Source of the DNA: CAVROP01 sp050008495
GTDB taxonomy: Bacteria > Acidobacteriota > Terriglobia > UBA7540
Length of the DNA: 64,000 nt
Assembly (NCBI GenBank): GCA_050008495.1
Contig: JBEKMN010000016.1
Coordinates: 1-64,000 of the forward strand
Direction: 5' to 3'
Shown here one piece after another: positions 26,651-34,590 of this stretch (the first letter of the stretch is position 1; each line of letters opens with the position of its first letter). The notes under the pieces were generated by a model. That model was given only the letters and a program-made list of their open reading frames with translations, searched no databases and was not told the origin of the DNA. The translations under genes were made by a program, and so were the position numbers.

Positions 26651-27061
26651 ATGTCGCCCAAGTATAGACAGCGGGGATACATGGATTCTGACCGCGACCG
26701 TGAGAGGCCCGAGAAGAAGCCGATCCACAAGCGGGAACAGATCGGGCCGAAGACTCCCAACATGCCGGGAAAGCGCGAAGTGTCGCGGTGTGCTTCCTGC
26801 GCCCTAGTCTTGCCGGTCGGGATTGACCTTCAAGGACGCTGTCCAAAGTGCGGCTTTGAACTGCACAGTTGCAAGCAGTGCGCGTTCTTCGACACGGCCG
26901 CCCGCTTCGAATGTACCCAGCCGATTACCACCCGCATCCCAAGAAAAGACATTAAGAACCAATGTAGCTATTTTTCCCTGCGAACCACAGTCGAGCGTGA
27001 AACCTCCTCCTCTAAGCCTCTGGACGCGCGCCAAGCCTTCGAAAACCTTTTCCGAAAGTAA
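26651..27061 (+). CDS. zinc-ribbon hypothetical protein
   Basis: 136 residues, start ATG 26651 after AGGAG. A basic N-terminus (PEKKPIHKREQIG) precedes paired CxxC knuckles: RCASCALV, GRCPKCGFE and SCKQCAFF, with further cysteines in FECTQP and NQCSYF. This would bind one or two zinc ions or an iron-sulfur cluster. The family is unknown to me, although the arrangement looks conserved and not random. It precedes the Tes-like gene by about 380 bases, with no evidence of functional linkage. Confidence 0.72.
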   Translation: MSPKYRQRGYMDSDRDRERPEKKPIHKREQIGPKTPNMPGKREVSRCASCALVLPVGIDLQGRCPKCGFELHSCKQCAFFDTAARFECTQPITTRIPRKDIKNQCSYFSLRTTVERETSSSKPLDARQAFENLFRK

Positions 27062-27445
27062 CGAGGTATAGCCCTGACCTTTTAGTCTGCAGCGCCGGTG
27101 CCAACCGGAAACCATGAAGTGTCATCCCGGGCGAAGCGAAGGGAGAAGACAGGGTCGGGAAAAATGCGACAAAATGTCTGTATCTCCTTTGTAATCAGTT
27201 GGTTACACTTTTCCATTCGACCCCCTTTATCCGCCATTCGCTGCTTTTTTCTCCCCATCCGCTTTATTCGTATTGCTCACCGATGATTGGAGTGGTCTAA
27301 TTTGGCCTCCGGCAGGGAGTACCTTCTTCCGTGAGCCCACGTGCTCCTCGCCCCTTGGCTCGACGCTGAAGGTTGCCGGAGTTTCCCGCGCCCTAAGGAT
27401 CAGATTCTGCTTAAATGCGCTGCGACAAACCTTAAAGGAGACACG
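27062..27445. other. intergenic upstream of the radical SAM gene
   Basis: About 385 bases. It contains a short GTCATCCCGGGCGAAGCGAA fragment (about 27122-27141) of the dispersed TGTCAT repeat. AAAGGAG at 27434-27440 is the ribosome-binding site of the next gene. No clear promoter or gene otherwise. Confidence 0.4.
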
Positions 27446-29092
27446 ATGGCTACTGTTACTATTGCTCCAGACGTACGATCCCCGCGACGGAAGGAATTTC
27501 AGCGCGTTCAGCCCCCCGCGACTTTTACCGGCGCGCCCATCCAACCCTTGCAAAAGGGCCTTCCCAAGACCACCCAATCCGTTTGCCCGGAATGTCTGAG
27601 AGTGATAGACGCCCGGCTCTTCGAGGAGAATGGCGCGGTTTACATGGAGAAAAGCTGCGCGGAACATGGCGACTTTCGTGACTTGATCTACTCCGATGCA
27701 AGGCTGTATCTCAAGATGGAGGAGTTCGAATTCGGCGATAACCGGGGTCTCGAGAATCCGCAATTGCCTGACGCGTCCCGTTGCCCGGAGGATTGCGGTT
27801 TGTGTTCACTGCACACTTCCCACACCGTGCTCTCCAACGTGGACCTCACCAATCGCTGCAACCTTACCTGCCCCGTCTGCTTTGCCAACGCCAACGCCGT
27901 GGGATACTTGTACGAGCCCTCCTTCGAGCAGGTGCGTGGGATGTTGAAGACGCTTCGTGAACAGCGCCCCGTGCCCAACCGTGTGGTGCAGTTCTCCGGC
28001 GGTGAGCCTACGCTTTATCCTCGCTTCCACGATGTGCTGCGCATGGCCACGGAGATGGGCTTCACCCACATCCAGTGTGCCACGAACGGTATTGAATTCG
28101 CCGATGCGGAATTCGCCCTGAAGTGCAAGGAAGCCGGCCTCCACACGCTCTACCTGCAGTTTGATGGCGTCAGCGACGAAGTTTACCTCCGCACGCGCGG
28201 CCAGCGCCTGCTCGAAAAGAAGCTGGCGTGCATTGCAAACTGCCGGAAGGCTGGTCTGAAGATCATCCTCGTACCCACCATCGTGAAAGGCGTCAACGAC
28301 CACCAGATCGGCGACATGATTCGCCTGGCCATCGACAACGTCGACTGTGTCAGTGGTTTCAGCTTCCAGCCGGTTTGTTTCACGGGCCGCATCAACCGCC
28401 GTGAACTCGAGAGCAAGCGCTTCACGCAATCCGACCTCGCGCACGCCGTCGCCGACCAGACCGGCTTGACCGACAAATACGAAGATTGGTTCCCGCTGTC
28501 CTGCATTTCGCCCTTCTCCAAGCTGCTTTCGAACTTGCAGAATTACAATCGGCCCAATCTCACCTCGCACCCCCATTGCGCCATGGGCACCTACCTCTAC
28601 GTTCACCCGCTGTCGAAAACCGCGATCCCCATCACACGGTTCTTCGACATGCCCGCGATGCTTCGCGACATCGACCTGCTCGCCCGGCAAGCCGAAGGCG
28701 CGCGATTCAAGATGTTCACCAAGATCAACGCCTGGCACAAGCTTCGCCGCCATTTCCGGCCGCAGTTTGCGCCGCCGGGTTTGACCTTCGAGCGCTTCCT
28801 GCAAACGCTTCAGGGCATGACCGACCACGAGTACGGCCGGGGCAAGGGCGACGGGACCTTCACTTATAAGACTCTCCTGGTCGCGGGCATGCATTTCATG
28901 GATTCCTACAATTACGATTTCGCCCGCGTGAAGCGCTGCGTGATTCACTACTCTGCCCCCAATGGCTTGGTCTACCCCTTCTGCATTTACAACTCCGGCC
29001 CCTGCATGCGTGAGAAGATCGAGCGGCAGTTCTCCGTGCCCTTCGACCCGAAAGCCGCCAAGCTGAACGGCAACGGGTTGGTGCAGGTCTAG
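27446..29092 (+). CDS. tes: radical SAM protein of the Tes (tetraether/membrane-spanning lipid synthase) family
   Basis: 548 residues from ATG 27446 (AAAGGAG five bases upstream). The N-terminus has a rubredoxin-like metal site (CPEC at 47-50, CAEHG at 71-75) and a cluster motif CPEDCGLC (Cys113, 117, 120). DLTNRCNLTCPVCFANAN carries the radical SAM CxxxCxxC (Cys138, 142, 145). FSGGEPTLYP is the SAM-binding GGE motif. The C-terminus has another cysteine group (KRCVIHYSAPNGLVYPFCIYN, split by known spacing; then GPCMREK). This multi-cluster order matches the archaeal Tes/MJ0619 family, which joins lipid tails into membrane-spanning tetraethers. In an acidobacterium the likely substrate is a pair of bacterial lipid tails (iso-diabolic acid or branched GDGT type). 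It is monocistronic. Confidence 0.85.
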   Translation: MATVTIAPDVRSPRRKEFQRVQPPATFTGAPIQPLQKGLPKTTQSVCPECLRVIDARLFEENGAVYMEKSCAEHGDFRDLIYSDARLYLKMEEFEFGDNRGLENPQLPDASRCPEDCGLCSLHTSHTVLSNVDLTNRCNLTCPVCFANANAVGYLYEPSFEQVRGMLKTLREQRPVPNRVVQFSGGEPTLYPRFHDVLRMATEMGFTHIQCATNGIEFADAEFALKCKEAGLHTLYLQFDGVSDEVYLRTRGQRLLEKKLACIANCRKAGLKIILVPTIVKGVNDHQIGDMIRLAIDNVDCVSGFSFQPVCFTGRINRRELESKRFTQSDLAHAVADQTGLTDKYEDWFPLSCISPFSKLLSNLQNYNRPNLTSHPHCAMGTYLYVHPLSKTAIPITRFFDMPAMLRDIDLLARQAEGARFKMFTKINAWHKLRRHFRPQFAPPGLTFERFLQTLQGMTDHEYGRGKGDGTFTYKTLLVAGMHFMDSYNYDFARVKRCVIHYSAPNGLVYPFCIYNSGPCMREKIERQFSVPFDPKAAKLNGNGLVQV

Positions 29093-29223
29093 AACTGACT
29101 TCCAGCCGCCTTCGTGAAAGTGGAGACAAGCCGCGGGCCCAATAGCGTGGCTGCGCCCAATCCGCTCCTTCTAGCGACAATATGTTAAGATAAACAGGAT
29201 TCTGCCTGTTGGAGTGAGCTTTT

Positions 29224-29715
29224 ATGGCTACGTCAGTCGAGGAGCAACTGCGAGCGGTTTCCCGTTATACGAAACGGCTTGATGAACTCTGCGAGAGTTT
29301 TGCGGGACTAGAATCGAAAGTCGATCAGGAACTCAAGAGACTGGGAGAACTCGGCGCTCAGCGAAGGAGCTTTCTGGTTCCGATCGAAACTTTGGAACCC
29401 GAACCCTATGAGCTTCTCAGACCTTTTACAGCCGTCGTTACCGAGGAAGAAGGCGAGTTTCAGGCAAGCCTTTTTGATCTAAGTGTCTTTGCATCTGGTG
29501 ACACTGAGGAGGAAGCGATTGCCAATCTGAAAGAGACACTTCTCGATACGGTTGACCGGCTTAATGAGCTTCCGGATGCAAGGTTGGGAAAGGGCCTATT
29601 ACGGCAGAAAAACCTGTTGAACAAGATAGTTCGAAAAACTCAGGCAACACCACCTGTCAGCATCGACCCTTATAAGAAGCCAAGGCGTGTAAGAGAGTTT
29701 AGAGATGTCGAATAG
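29224..29715 (+). CDS. HicB-like antitoxin candidate
   Basis: 163 residues. An N-terminal coiled or helical region (residues about 1-50, ELCESFAGLESKVDQELKRL) precedes a HicB-type partial RNase H-like fold: FTAVVTEEEGEFQASLFDLSVFASGDTEEEA (split by known strands; key part EFQASLFDLSVFASGD) followed by the helix AIANLKETLLDTVDRL. The C-terminus is basic. The fold and the following 87-residue gene suggest an antitoxin. ATG 29224 is preceded by GGAGTGAGC (29211-29219). The sequence is visibly less GC-rich than the flanking housekeeping genes. Confidence 0.68.
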   Translation: MATSVEEQLRAVSRYTKRLDELCESFAGLESKVDQELKRLGELGAQRRSFLVPIETLEPEPYELLRPFTAVVTEEEGEFQASLFDLSVFASGDTEEEAIANLKETLLDTVDRLNELPDARLGKGLLRQKNLLNKIVRKTQATPPVSIDPYKKPRRVREFRDVE

Positions 29716-29786
29716 CTAAGGACGGGATGGGCCAGAGCACTCGTGTGGAAGGGAAGTGCCGAGCCTGAGTCGAAAAGCGGTGGAAT

Positions 29787-30050
29787 TTGCTCACCCAGGA
29801 TGACGCGGAAGCTATCGCGCACAAACTAGGCTGTACCTCCTATGAAGGCAGGAGCCATAAGTATTACGAGCTCTTTGTGGACGATAGGCTAGTCACCAGG
29901 TTTGGGATTCGTCGAGCATCGAAAGACAAGGGGCACGGCCACCTGCCACGTGATCTTCATATTACCCAAAAGCAGTGCAGGGATCTGAGCAGATGTCCGT
30001 TGTCGAAAGACGAGTACCTCCAGATACTCCGCGACAAAAGCTTACTCTGA
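29787..30050 (+). CDS. HicA-like small toxin candidate
   Basis: 87 residues starting at TTG 29787, since a stop at 29766-29768 rules out longer forms. It shows a recurrent pattern: TQDDAEAIAHKLGCTSYEG, VTRFGIRRASKDKGHG, HLPRDLHITQKQCRDLSRC, PLSKDEYLQILRDK. The size, the basic centre with a conserved His, and the position 71 bases after the HicB-like gene suggest a HicA-related mRNA-targeting toxin. However, this family has not, to my knowledge, been clearly shown to be toxic. It should be treated as a candidate pair. Confidence 0.62.
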   Translation: MLTQDDAEAIAHKLGCTSYEGRSHKYYELFVDDRLVTRFGIRRASKDKGHGHLPRDLHITQKQCRDLSRCPLSKDEYLQILRDKSLL

Positions 30051-30183
30051 CGGCGCGGCAGTTGGCGTAGCCGCCTCAGGTGACTTGCCTGTTGAAACCC
30101 CCATCCACTCTTGCTACTGTATTCGGGCGGGCCAGGATCGCTCGCGGGAAAACTACATTTTCGAGCTTGGAGGACGAATCAAG

Positions 30184-30660
30184 ATGAAGAATACTGCCAT
30201 ACTCCTCACACTTCTGGCGCTGCTCTCAGCCGGAGCATGGGCCGGGCAGGATCAGACGACGGCGCCGAAGGCCGCCCCTAAGGCGGGAGCAACACACTCA
30301 AAGCCTGCGGCGCAAATGACCACCACACCCTCGGGGTTGCAGTATCGCGATCTGGTGGTAGGCAAGGGCGCGCAACCCAAAGCAGGCGATACAGTGCTTG
30401 TGAATTACAAAGGTACGTTCTCGGACGGAAAGGTTTTCGACAGCAACGAGGGGAAAGGGCCGTTCAAGTTCCATCTGGGGCGCAGCGAAGTCATCAAGGG
30501 TTGGGATGAGGGTGTGGCTTCGATGCATGTGGGCGGAAAGCGCAAGCTGGTTATCCCTCCCGATCTGGCCTACGGCGCCGGCGGCTACCCGGGAGTGATT
30601 CCTCCCAATTCCACGCTGACGTTTGTGGTCGAGTTGCTTGACATCAAACCACCCATGTAG
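30184..30660 (+). CDS. secreted FKBP-type peptidyl-prolyl isomerase
   Basis: 158 residues. A signal peptide (KNTAILLTLLALLSAGAWA), an Ala/Lys/Pro linker, then one complete FKBP domain: SGLQYRDLVVGKGAQPKAGD, VNYKGTFSDGKVFDSN, GPFKFHLGRSEVIKGWDEGV, GGKRKLVIPPDLAYG, VIPPNSTLTFVVELLDI. It should catalyse proline isomerisation in the periplasm or at the surface. ATG 30184 follows GGAGGA at 30169-30174. It is a single gene; the region after the stop holds palindromes (30661-30777). Confidence 0.95.
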   Translation: MKNTAILLTLLALLSAGAWAGQDQTTAPKAAPKAGATHSKPAAQMTTTPSGLQYRDLVVGKGAQPKAGDTVLVNYKGTFSDGKVFDSNEGKGPFKFHLGRSEVIKGWDEGVASMHVGGKRKLVIPPDLAYGAGGYPGVIPPNSTLTFVVELLDIKPPM

Positions 30661-30777
30661 TCGCGACGACGTCCGACGCCGTTGAGCGGTCGTCGTACAG
30701 TTTGAGGTGGTAGCGGCGAGTTTGGCTCGCCAAATGGCGGCGTAAAGCCGCCTCTACATCAAACTGTGCCACTACCC
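30661..30777. repeat. nested palindromes after the FKBP gene
   Basis: An outer pair ACAGTTTGA (about 30696-30704) and TCAAACTGT (about 30759-30767) encloses GGCGAGTTTGGCTCGCC and GGCGGCGTAAAGCCGCC stem-loops. A GACGAC...GTCGTC hairpin precedes them. It separates fkpA-like and rpe genes. Confidence 0.5.
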
Positions 30778-30867
30778 TTTGAGTACCGCGCTACCCCCGA
30801 CCCCCGAACTGTGGTAGGCTGATCTTTGTCTCCCGCAGAAAAGATCCTGCGGGAGGGACCTTCCCTT

Positions 30868-31545
30868 ATGGCCCTGATTGTTCCCTCGCTGCTGGCGGCT
30901 GATTTTGCTCGACTTGGCGAAGCGCTCCGCACCATCAAAGAGGCAGGCGCGGGCATCGTCCACGTCGATGTGATGGATGGCCATTTTGTAGAGGATATCA
31001 GCGTGGGGCAGCCGGTCGTCCGCAACCTGCGAAAAGCGACGGACCTGACTTTGGACTTACACTTGCTCATTGAACGCCCGGAACGCTTCGTTGGGGAGTT
31101 TCTGGCGGCGGGCGCAGACCGCCTCGCGGTTCACATCGAGGCCACAACGCGCTTGCATCAGGTCTTGGATGTGATCCGCAAGCAGGGTGTCCAGGCTGGG
31201 GTTGCCTTAAACCCGTCGACGCCCGTGGATTCAATTGTGGACTTAGTTGGAGAATTCGATTATCTTTCAATCTTGTCCTCTGATCCAGGGCTGGGCGAAC
31301 GAACCTTCATCCCCAGATCGGCGGAGAAAGTGCGCGCCGCGGCCGCCTTGCGAGACGAGCGTCGCGCGGATTTTGTCATCCAAGTGGAGGGCGGAATCCG
31401 CGTCGAGCATATGGAGCGACTTGTGCAGGCGGGCGCGGACATCCTGGTGGCGGGTTCAGCCATCTTTAATAGCGAGGACCCCAAAGCACGCCTGGGAGAG
31501 ATTCTCCGCCTCGTCTCCGGTTTGCCGCGGACGATTAAAGTGTGA
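30868..31545 (+). CDS. rpe: ribulose-phosphate 3-epimerase
   Basis: Interconverts ribulose-5-phosphate and xylulose-5-phosphate in the pentose phosphate pathway. The 225-residue TIM barrel shows IVPSLLAADFARLGEAL, GIVHVDVMDGHFV (metal-binding His and Asp), LDLHLLIERPERFV, GVALNPSTPVDSI, DYLSILSSDPGLGERTFIP, and the phosphate-binding VEGGIRVEHMERL ... ILVAGSAIF. ATG 30868 follows GGGAGGGA at 30851-30858. The usual loop VMTVNPGFGGQ is changed to ILSSDPGLGER, a recognised variant position. Confidence 0.95.
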   Translation: MALIVPSLLAADFARLGEALRTIKEAGAGIVHVDVMDGHFVEDISVGQPVVRNLRKATDLTLDLHLLIERPERFVGEFLAAGADRLAVHIEATTRLHQVLDVIRKQGVQAGVALNPSTPVDSIVDLVGEFDYLSILSSDPGLGERTFIPRSAEKVRAAAALRDERRADFVIQVEGGIRVEHMERLVQAGADILVAGSAIFNSEDPKARLGEILRLVSGLPRTIKV

Positions 31546-31650
31546 ACGGCCGACCGGTATGGGCGGCCGTGGTGGTAGCCCTGGGCAACCTCGAGGGTTG
31601 CCTAGGCGTGAGGATCGGGAGTTAAGGCACTGTCAAAACGAACCAATAAG

Positions 31651-32982
31651 ATGGGCTGGAAGGGCCTGAGCGGGTTGCTGTGCGTGGTTGTGCTGGGTGG
31701 GGTGTTTCTACCCGGATGCCTTTTTCATCGCAAGCGCCGCTCCGACCTGGCCGCCGCCGTCAATCCCGGCGATCAGCCTGACAAGATCCTGTACGATAAA
31801 GCCAACAACGAGATCGTGCACGGGCGCTACGACGTAGGCCGTCTCACCCTGCAGACCATGATCAATACTTATCCGGATAGCGAATATCTGGCGAAAGCTA
31901 AGCTCGCCATTGCGGATTCGTACTACCAGCAAGGAGGAATCTCGGGTCTCACGCAATCCGAAGCTGAATACAGGGACTTCGAAACCTTCTTCCCCACCGC
32001 GCCCGAGGCTCCGATGGCCCAGTACCGCGTCGGCATGGCGCATTTCCGCATGATGGCTAAGGCTGACCGCGACCAGACGGAAGCCCGCCTTGCGGAAGCC
32101 GAGCTCAAGGAGTTTATGCTGAAATTCCCCGAAGACCCCTTGACGATCCGCGCCAAGGCCCGCCTGCGCGAGGCCCAAGAAGTTCTGGCGGAAGGCGAGT
32201 TCGAGACCGCAAGTTTTTACTTGACGAGGGGAGCGTACCGGGCGGCGCGAGGGCGGTATAAGGAGATTATCGAAAAGTACCCCAACTTCAGTGAGGGCGA
32301 TCAAGCCCTGTTTGGAATGGGACAGTGCCTGGACCACATGAAGATTCCCAAAGAGTCGATTCCCTATTATTCACGCTTGCTGCGTGACTTTCCTCTGAGC
32401 CCGCATGTGGACGAGGCCAAAGCCCGCCTCGTGGCTATGGGCCAGCCGGTCCCAAAGCCCACCAAGGCGACGCTGGCGCGTGCCCAGGCGGATGCGACCC
32501 GAGTGCGAAGCAAGAGCTTACTTGATAAACTTGCGCTCTCTATGTCCGGGACGCCAGACACCAGCGTCACTTTACGAGGCCCGGTTGAACTAGGGGCGAC
32601 GGCGAGTGGGGTTGAATTGGCGAAACGTGTGCCCAGTGCTCCCGGGATCACGAACGCCTCGATCATCGCTCAGCCGGTGAGTGACTCCAGCCTGGGCTCC
32701 GGAAAGACCGACGAATCCAAACCGGCTGCTGGCAACTCTAACAGCCCCGCCACTTCAGCGAACGAGGGCCCGGCAAAGACTGAAGAGACTCCGGCCTCCA
32801 ACGGCAGCCCAAGCCCGAATCCGCCCGCGGCAGCGCCGGAAGCCAAGACTACCGAAAATCAAACCCCTGCCAAGACAGATCCCGCTAAAGCCAAGTCCAC
32901 CACCCAAGACCAGTCCGCCAACACCGCCCCTCAAAAGAAGAAAGGCAAATTCCACGTGCTCAAGAAGCTCGTCCCGTTTTAA
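31651..32982 (+). CDS. BamD-like outer-membrane lipoprotein with disordered tail
   Basis: 443 residues. The lipobox GVFLPGC gives a predicted mature N-terminus at Cys23. Residues about 45-270 form TPR-like repeats of the BamD/YfiO type (DKILYDKANNEIVHGRYDVGR, TYPDSEYLAKAKLAIADSYY, PEAPMAQYRVGMAHF). In Proteobacteria BamD belongs to the complex that inserts beta-barrels into the outer membrane. The last 150 residues are Pro/Ser/Ala/Thr-rich and end in a basic KKKGKFHVLKKLVPF. That tail is absent from classical BamD and may interact with peptidoglycan or a partner. It precedes a repeat hairpin and the response regulator. Confidence 0.82.
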   Translation: MGWKGLSGLLCVVVLGGVFLPGCLFHRKRRSDLAAAVNPGDQPDKILYDKANNEIVHGRYDVGRLTLQTMINTYPDSEYLAKAKLAIADSYYQQGGISGLTQSEAEYRDFETFFPTAPEAPMAQYRVGMAHFRMMAKADRDQTEARLAEAELKEFMLKFPEDPLTIRAKARLREAQEVLAEGEFETASFYLTRGAYRAARGRYKEIIEKYPNFSEGDQALFGMGQCLDHMKIPKESIPYYSRLLRDFPLSPHVDEAKARLVAMGQPVPKPTKATLARAQADATRVRSKSLLDKLALSMSGTPDTSVTLRGPVELGATASGVELAKRVPSAPGITNASIIAQPVSDSSLGSGKTDESKPAAGNSNSPATSANEGPAKTEETPASNGSPSPNPPAAAPEAKTTENQTPAKTDPAKAKSTTQDQSANTAPQKKKGKFHVLKKLVPF

Positions 32983-32983
32983 A

Positions 32984-33203
32984 AGCAGGAGTCAGGATTC
33001 AGGAGTCAGGAGGCGATGCGCCGATTCCTGTCCTGCAGTTGCCCGGCTGTCTTCAAGAAGGTATGAAACAATCTCCGGCCTGTCATTCTGAGCGAAGCGA
33101 AGAATCTGCATTAGTTCGCGACGGAGCGGAACTGCAGATCCTTCGCTGTCGCTCAGGATGACACACTCCAAAACACTGACTCCTGACTCCTGAATCCTGC
33201 CTT
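32984..33203. repeat. nested element: heptamer inverted array enclosing an inverted TGTCAT pair
   Basis: Outer arms are heptamer runs: GCAGGAGTCAGGATTCAGGA... (32984-33010) and its reverse complement TGACTCCTGACTCCTGAATC... (33178-33201). Inside is TGTCATTCTGAGCGAAGCGA... (33081-33110) and its inverted partner ...GTCGCTCAGGATGACA (33133-33163), each about 30 bases with few mismatches. The whole unit is intergenic. Confidence 0.75.
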
Positions 33204-33276
33204 CTTGACTTCCTCCCCCCGTGGTGATATTTGTTTCACGCGACATTTGGCGATTCAACCTCTGAAGGGAGGCTGT

Positions 33277-34590
33277 GTGGCTGGGTTGATCCTCATCGCG
33301 GACGATAGCCCTATCATTCAACGGAAGGCCCAACAGATTCTCCAGGACGAGGGCTTCGAGGTTCAGACAGTCTCGAACGGCGTCGCGGCCGTCAAGAAGT
33401 TGCCTGTGATGCAACCGGTTCTCGTGCTCGCCGATGTTTCCATGCCGGGCAAAGATGGGTACGAAGTCTGCGAATTCGTGAAGACCTCGCCGGGTTTGCG
33501 CCATGTCCCGGTGCTCTTGGTGGGCAGCGACCTCGAACCTTACGACGAGCAACGGGGCGCGCGAGTCCGGGCTGACGGCATTATCAAAAAGCCCTTCTCT
33601 CCTCACGACTTGATCAACATAGTGAGGCGGTTCGCTGCCCTCGCGAAAGCGCCGCCATCCCCACTCACCCCTGAGGAGACGCCGGTTGCTGCCCCGCCCG
33701 CACCCGTTCAAGCGGCTCTCAACGAAAGCCAGCCCGCTTCCGTCCAACAGATGGCCGGCGAGGGCAGGGCGGAGAAACCCCCGTCGGCTGATGTGGCTGC
33801 GCGAATTGACCTGGCGGATGACCTAATGTCGAGCGTCGGACAGCGGTCCCATGAACACCCGCTGGATACGATGGGCATTTTGCCTGAACCGTCCGCCCCA
33901 CCCAGCCAGCCGTTTCCGGCGTTGGTGCTCGAGCCCGCTCCTGAGTCAGGTTCAGAACCAAGCCACGAAGGCGCGTCTGAGCCGGCGCTCGCCGCACCCG
34001 AGACTAGCGGGGGAATTTCAAGTCCTGCCGAAACAGCGGAGTTCGACTTGCCTCCTCAACTGGTTGACTTAATTGCGCCGGAGGACGTGCCTGAGCCCAT
34101 TCCGGCGTGGGCCGAGCCTGTCCCGGAGCCATCTCCGGTAGTTGCGCCTGAACCGGAACTGGTTGCTGCCGAAACCGCTCAAGGAGTCGAGGAGTCGAAG
34201 GCTCAACAACTTGGCGAGCTGAGTTTACCTCAGCCTCTTGACGAATCCACGTTTCCGGTGGCAGCGCCGGATCCCCCTCCGGTTGCTGCTGAGCCGGTTC
34301 CAGAATCCAATCCTGCCGCAGTGCCGGAGCCGGCCTCGGCCGGTCCTGAGACAAGTCAAGAATGGGGCGATCTGATATCGAATCCGCCGGCTCTTGAAGC
34401 CCCAGCCGCTCCCGATGTGGAGTGGGTTCACACGGTGGTCCACAAAGTCGTCGCCAGGATGGCCCCTCCCGTACTTTCCCCGGAACAGGTTGAGGAACTG
34501 GCGCGCCTGCTTACCCGGGAGATTGCGTCGGAAATCGGCGGATCATGCGGACACAGGGTCTTCCCTCCTGAACGGCCACCCTTCGAGTAG
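33277..34590 (+). CDS. response-regulator receiver protein with long Pro/Glu-rich tail
   Basis: 437 residues. The receiver domain spans residues 4-120: ILIADDSPIIQRKAQQIL (Asp9, Asp10), the phosphoacceptor Asp53 in VLADVSMPGKDGYEV, and Lys in IIKKPFSPHDLI. Residues about 125-395 are Pro/Glu/Ala-rich repeats such as PEPIPAWAEPVPEPSPVVAPEP and are probably disordered. The last 45 residues form a helical cap (VEWVHTVVHKVVARMAPP, EQVEELARLLTREIASEI). GTG 33277 follows GGGAGG. There is no DNA-binding or enzymatic output domain, so it may act by protein contact. Related acidobacterial and myxobacterial receivers have similar tails. No histidine kinase is adjacent. Confidence 0.85.
   Translation: MAGLILIADDSPIIQRKAQQILQDEGFEVQTVSNGVAAVKKLPVMQPVLVLADVSMPGKDGYEVCEFVKTSPGLRHVPVLLVGSDLEPYDEQRGARVRADGIIKKPFSPHDLINIVRRFAALAKAPPSPLTPEETPVAAPPAPVQAALNESQPASVQQMAGEGRAEKPPSADVAARIDLADDLMSSVGQRSHEHPLDTMGILPEPSAPPSQPFPALVLEPAPESGSEPSHEGASEPALAAPETSGGISSPAETAEFDLPPQLVDLIAPEDVPEPIPAWAEPVPEPSPVVAPEPELVAAETAQGVEESKAQQLGELSLPQPLDESTFPVAAPDPPPVAAEPVPESNPAAVPEPASAGPETSQEWGDLISNPPALEAPAAPDVEWVHTVVHKVVARMAPPVLSPEQVEELARLLTREIASEIGGSCGHRVFPPERPPFE

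Noticed and set aside
27806..28948. 380-codon minus-strand open frame
   Set aside because: Shadow of the Tes-like gene.
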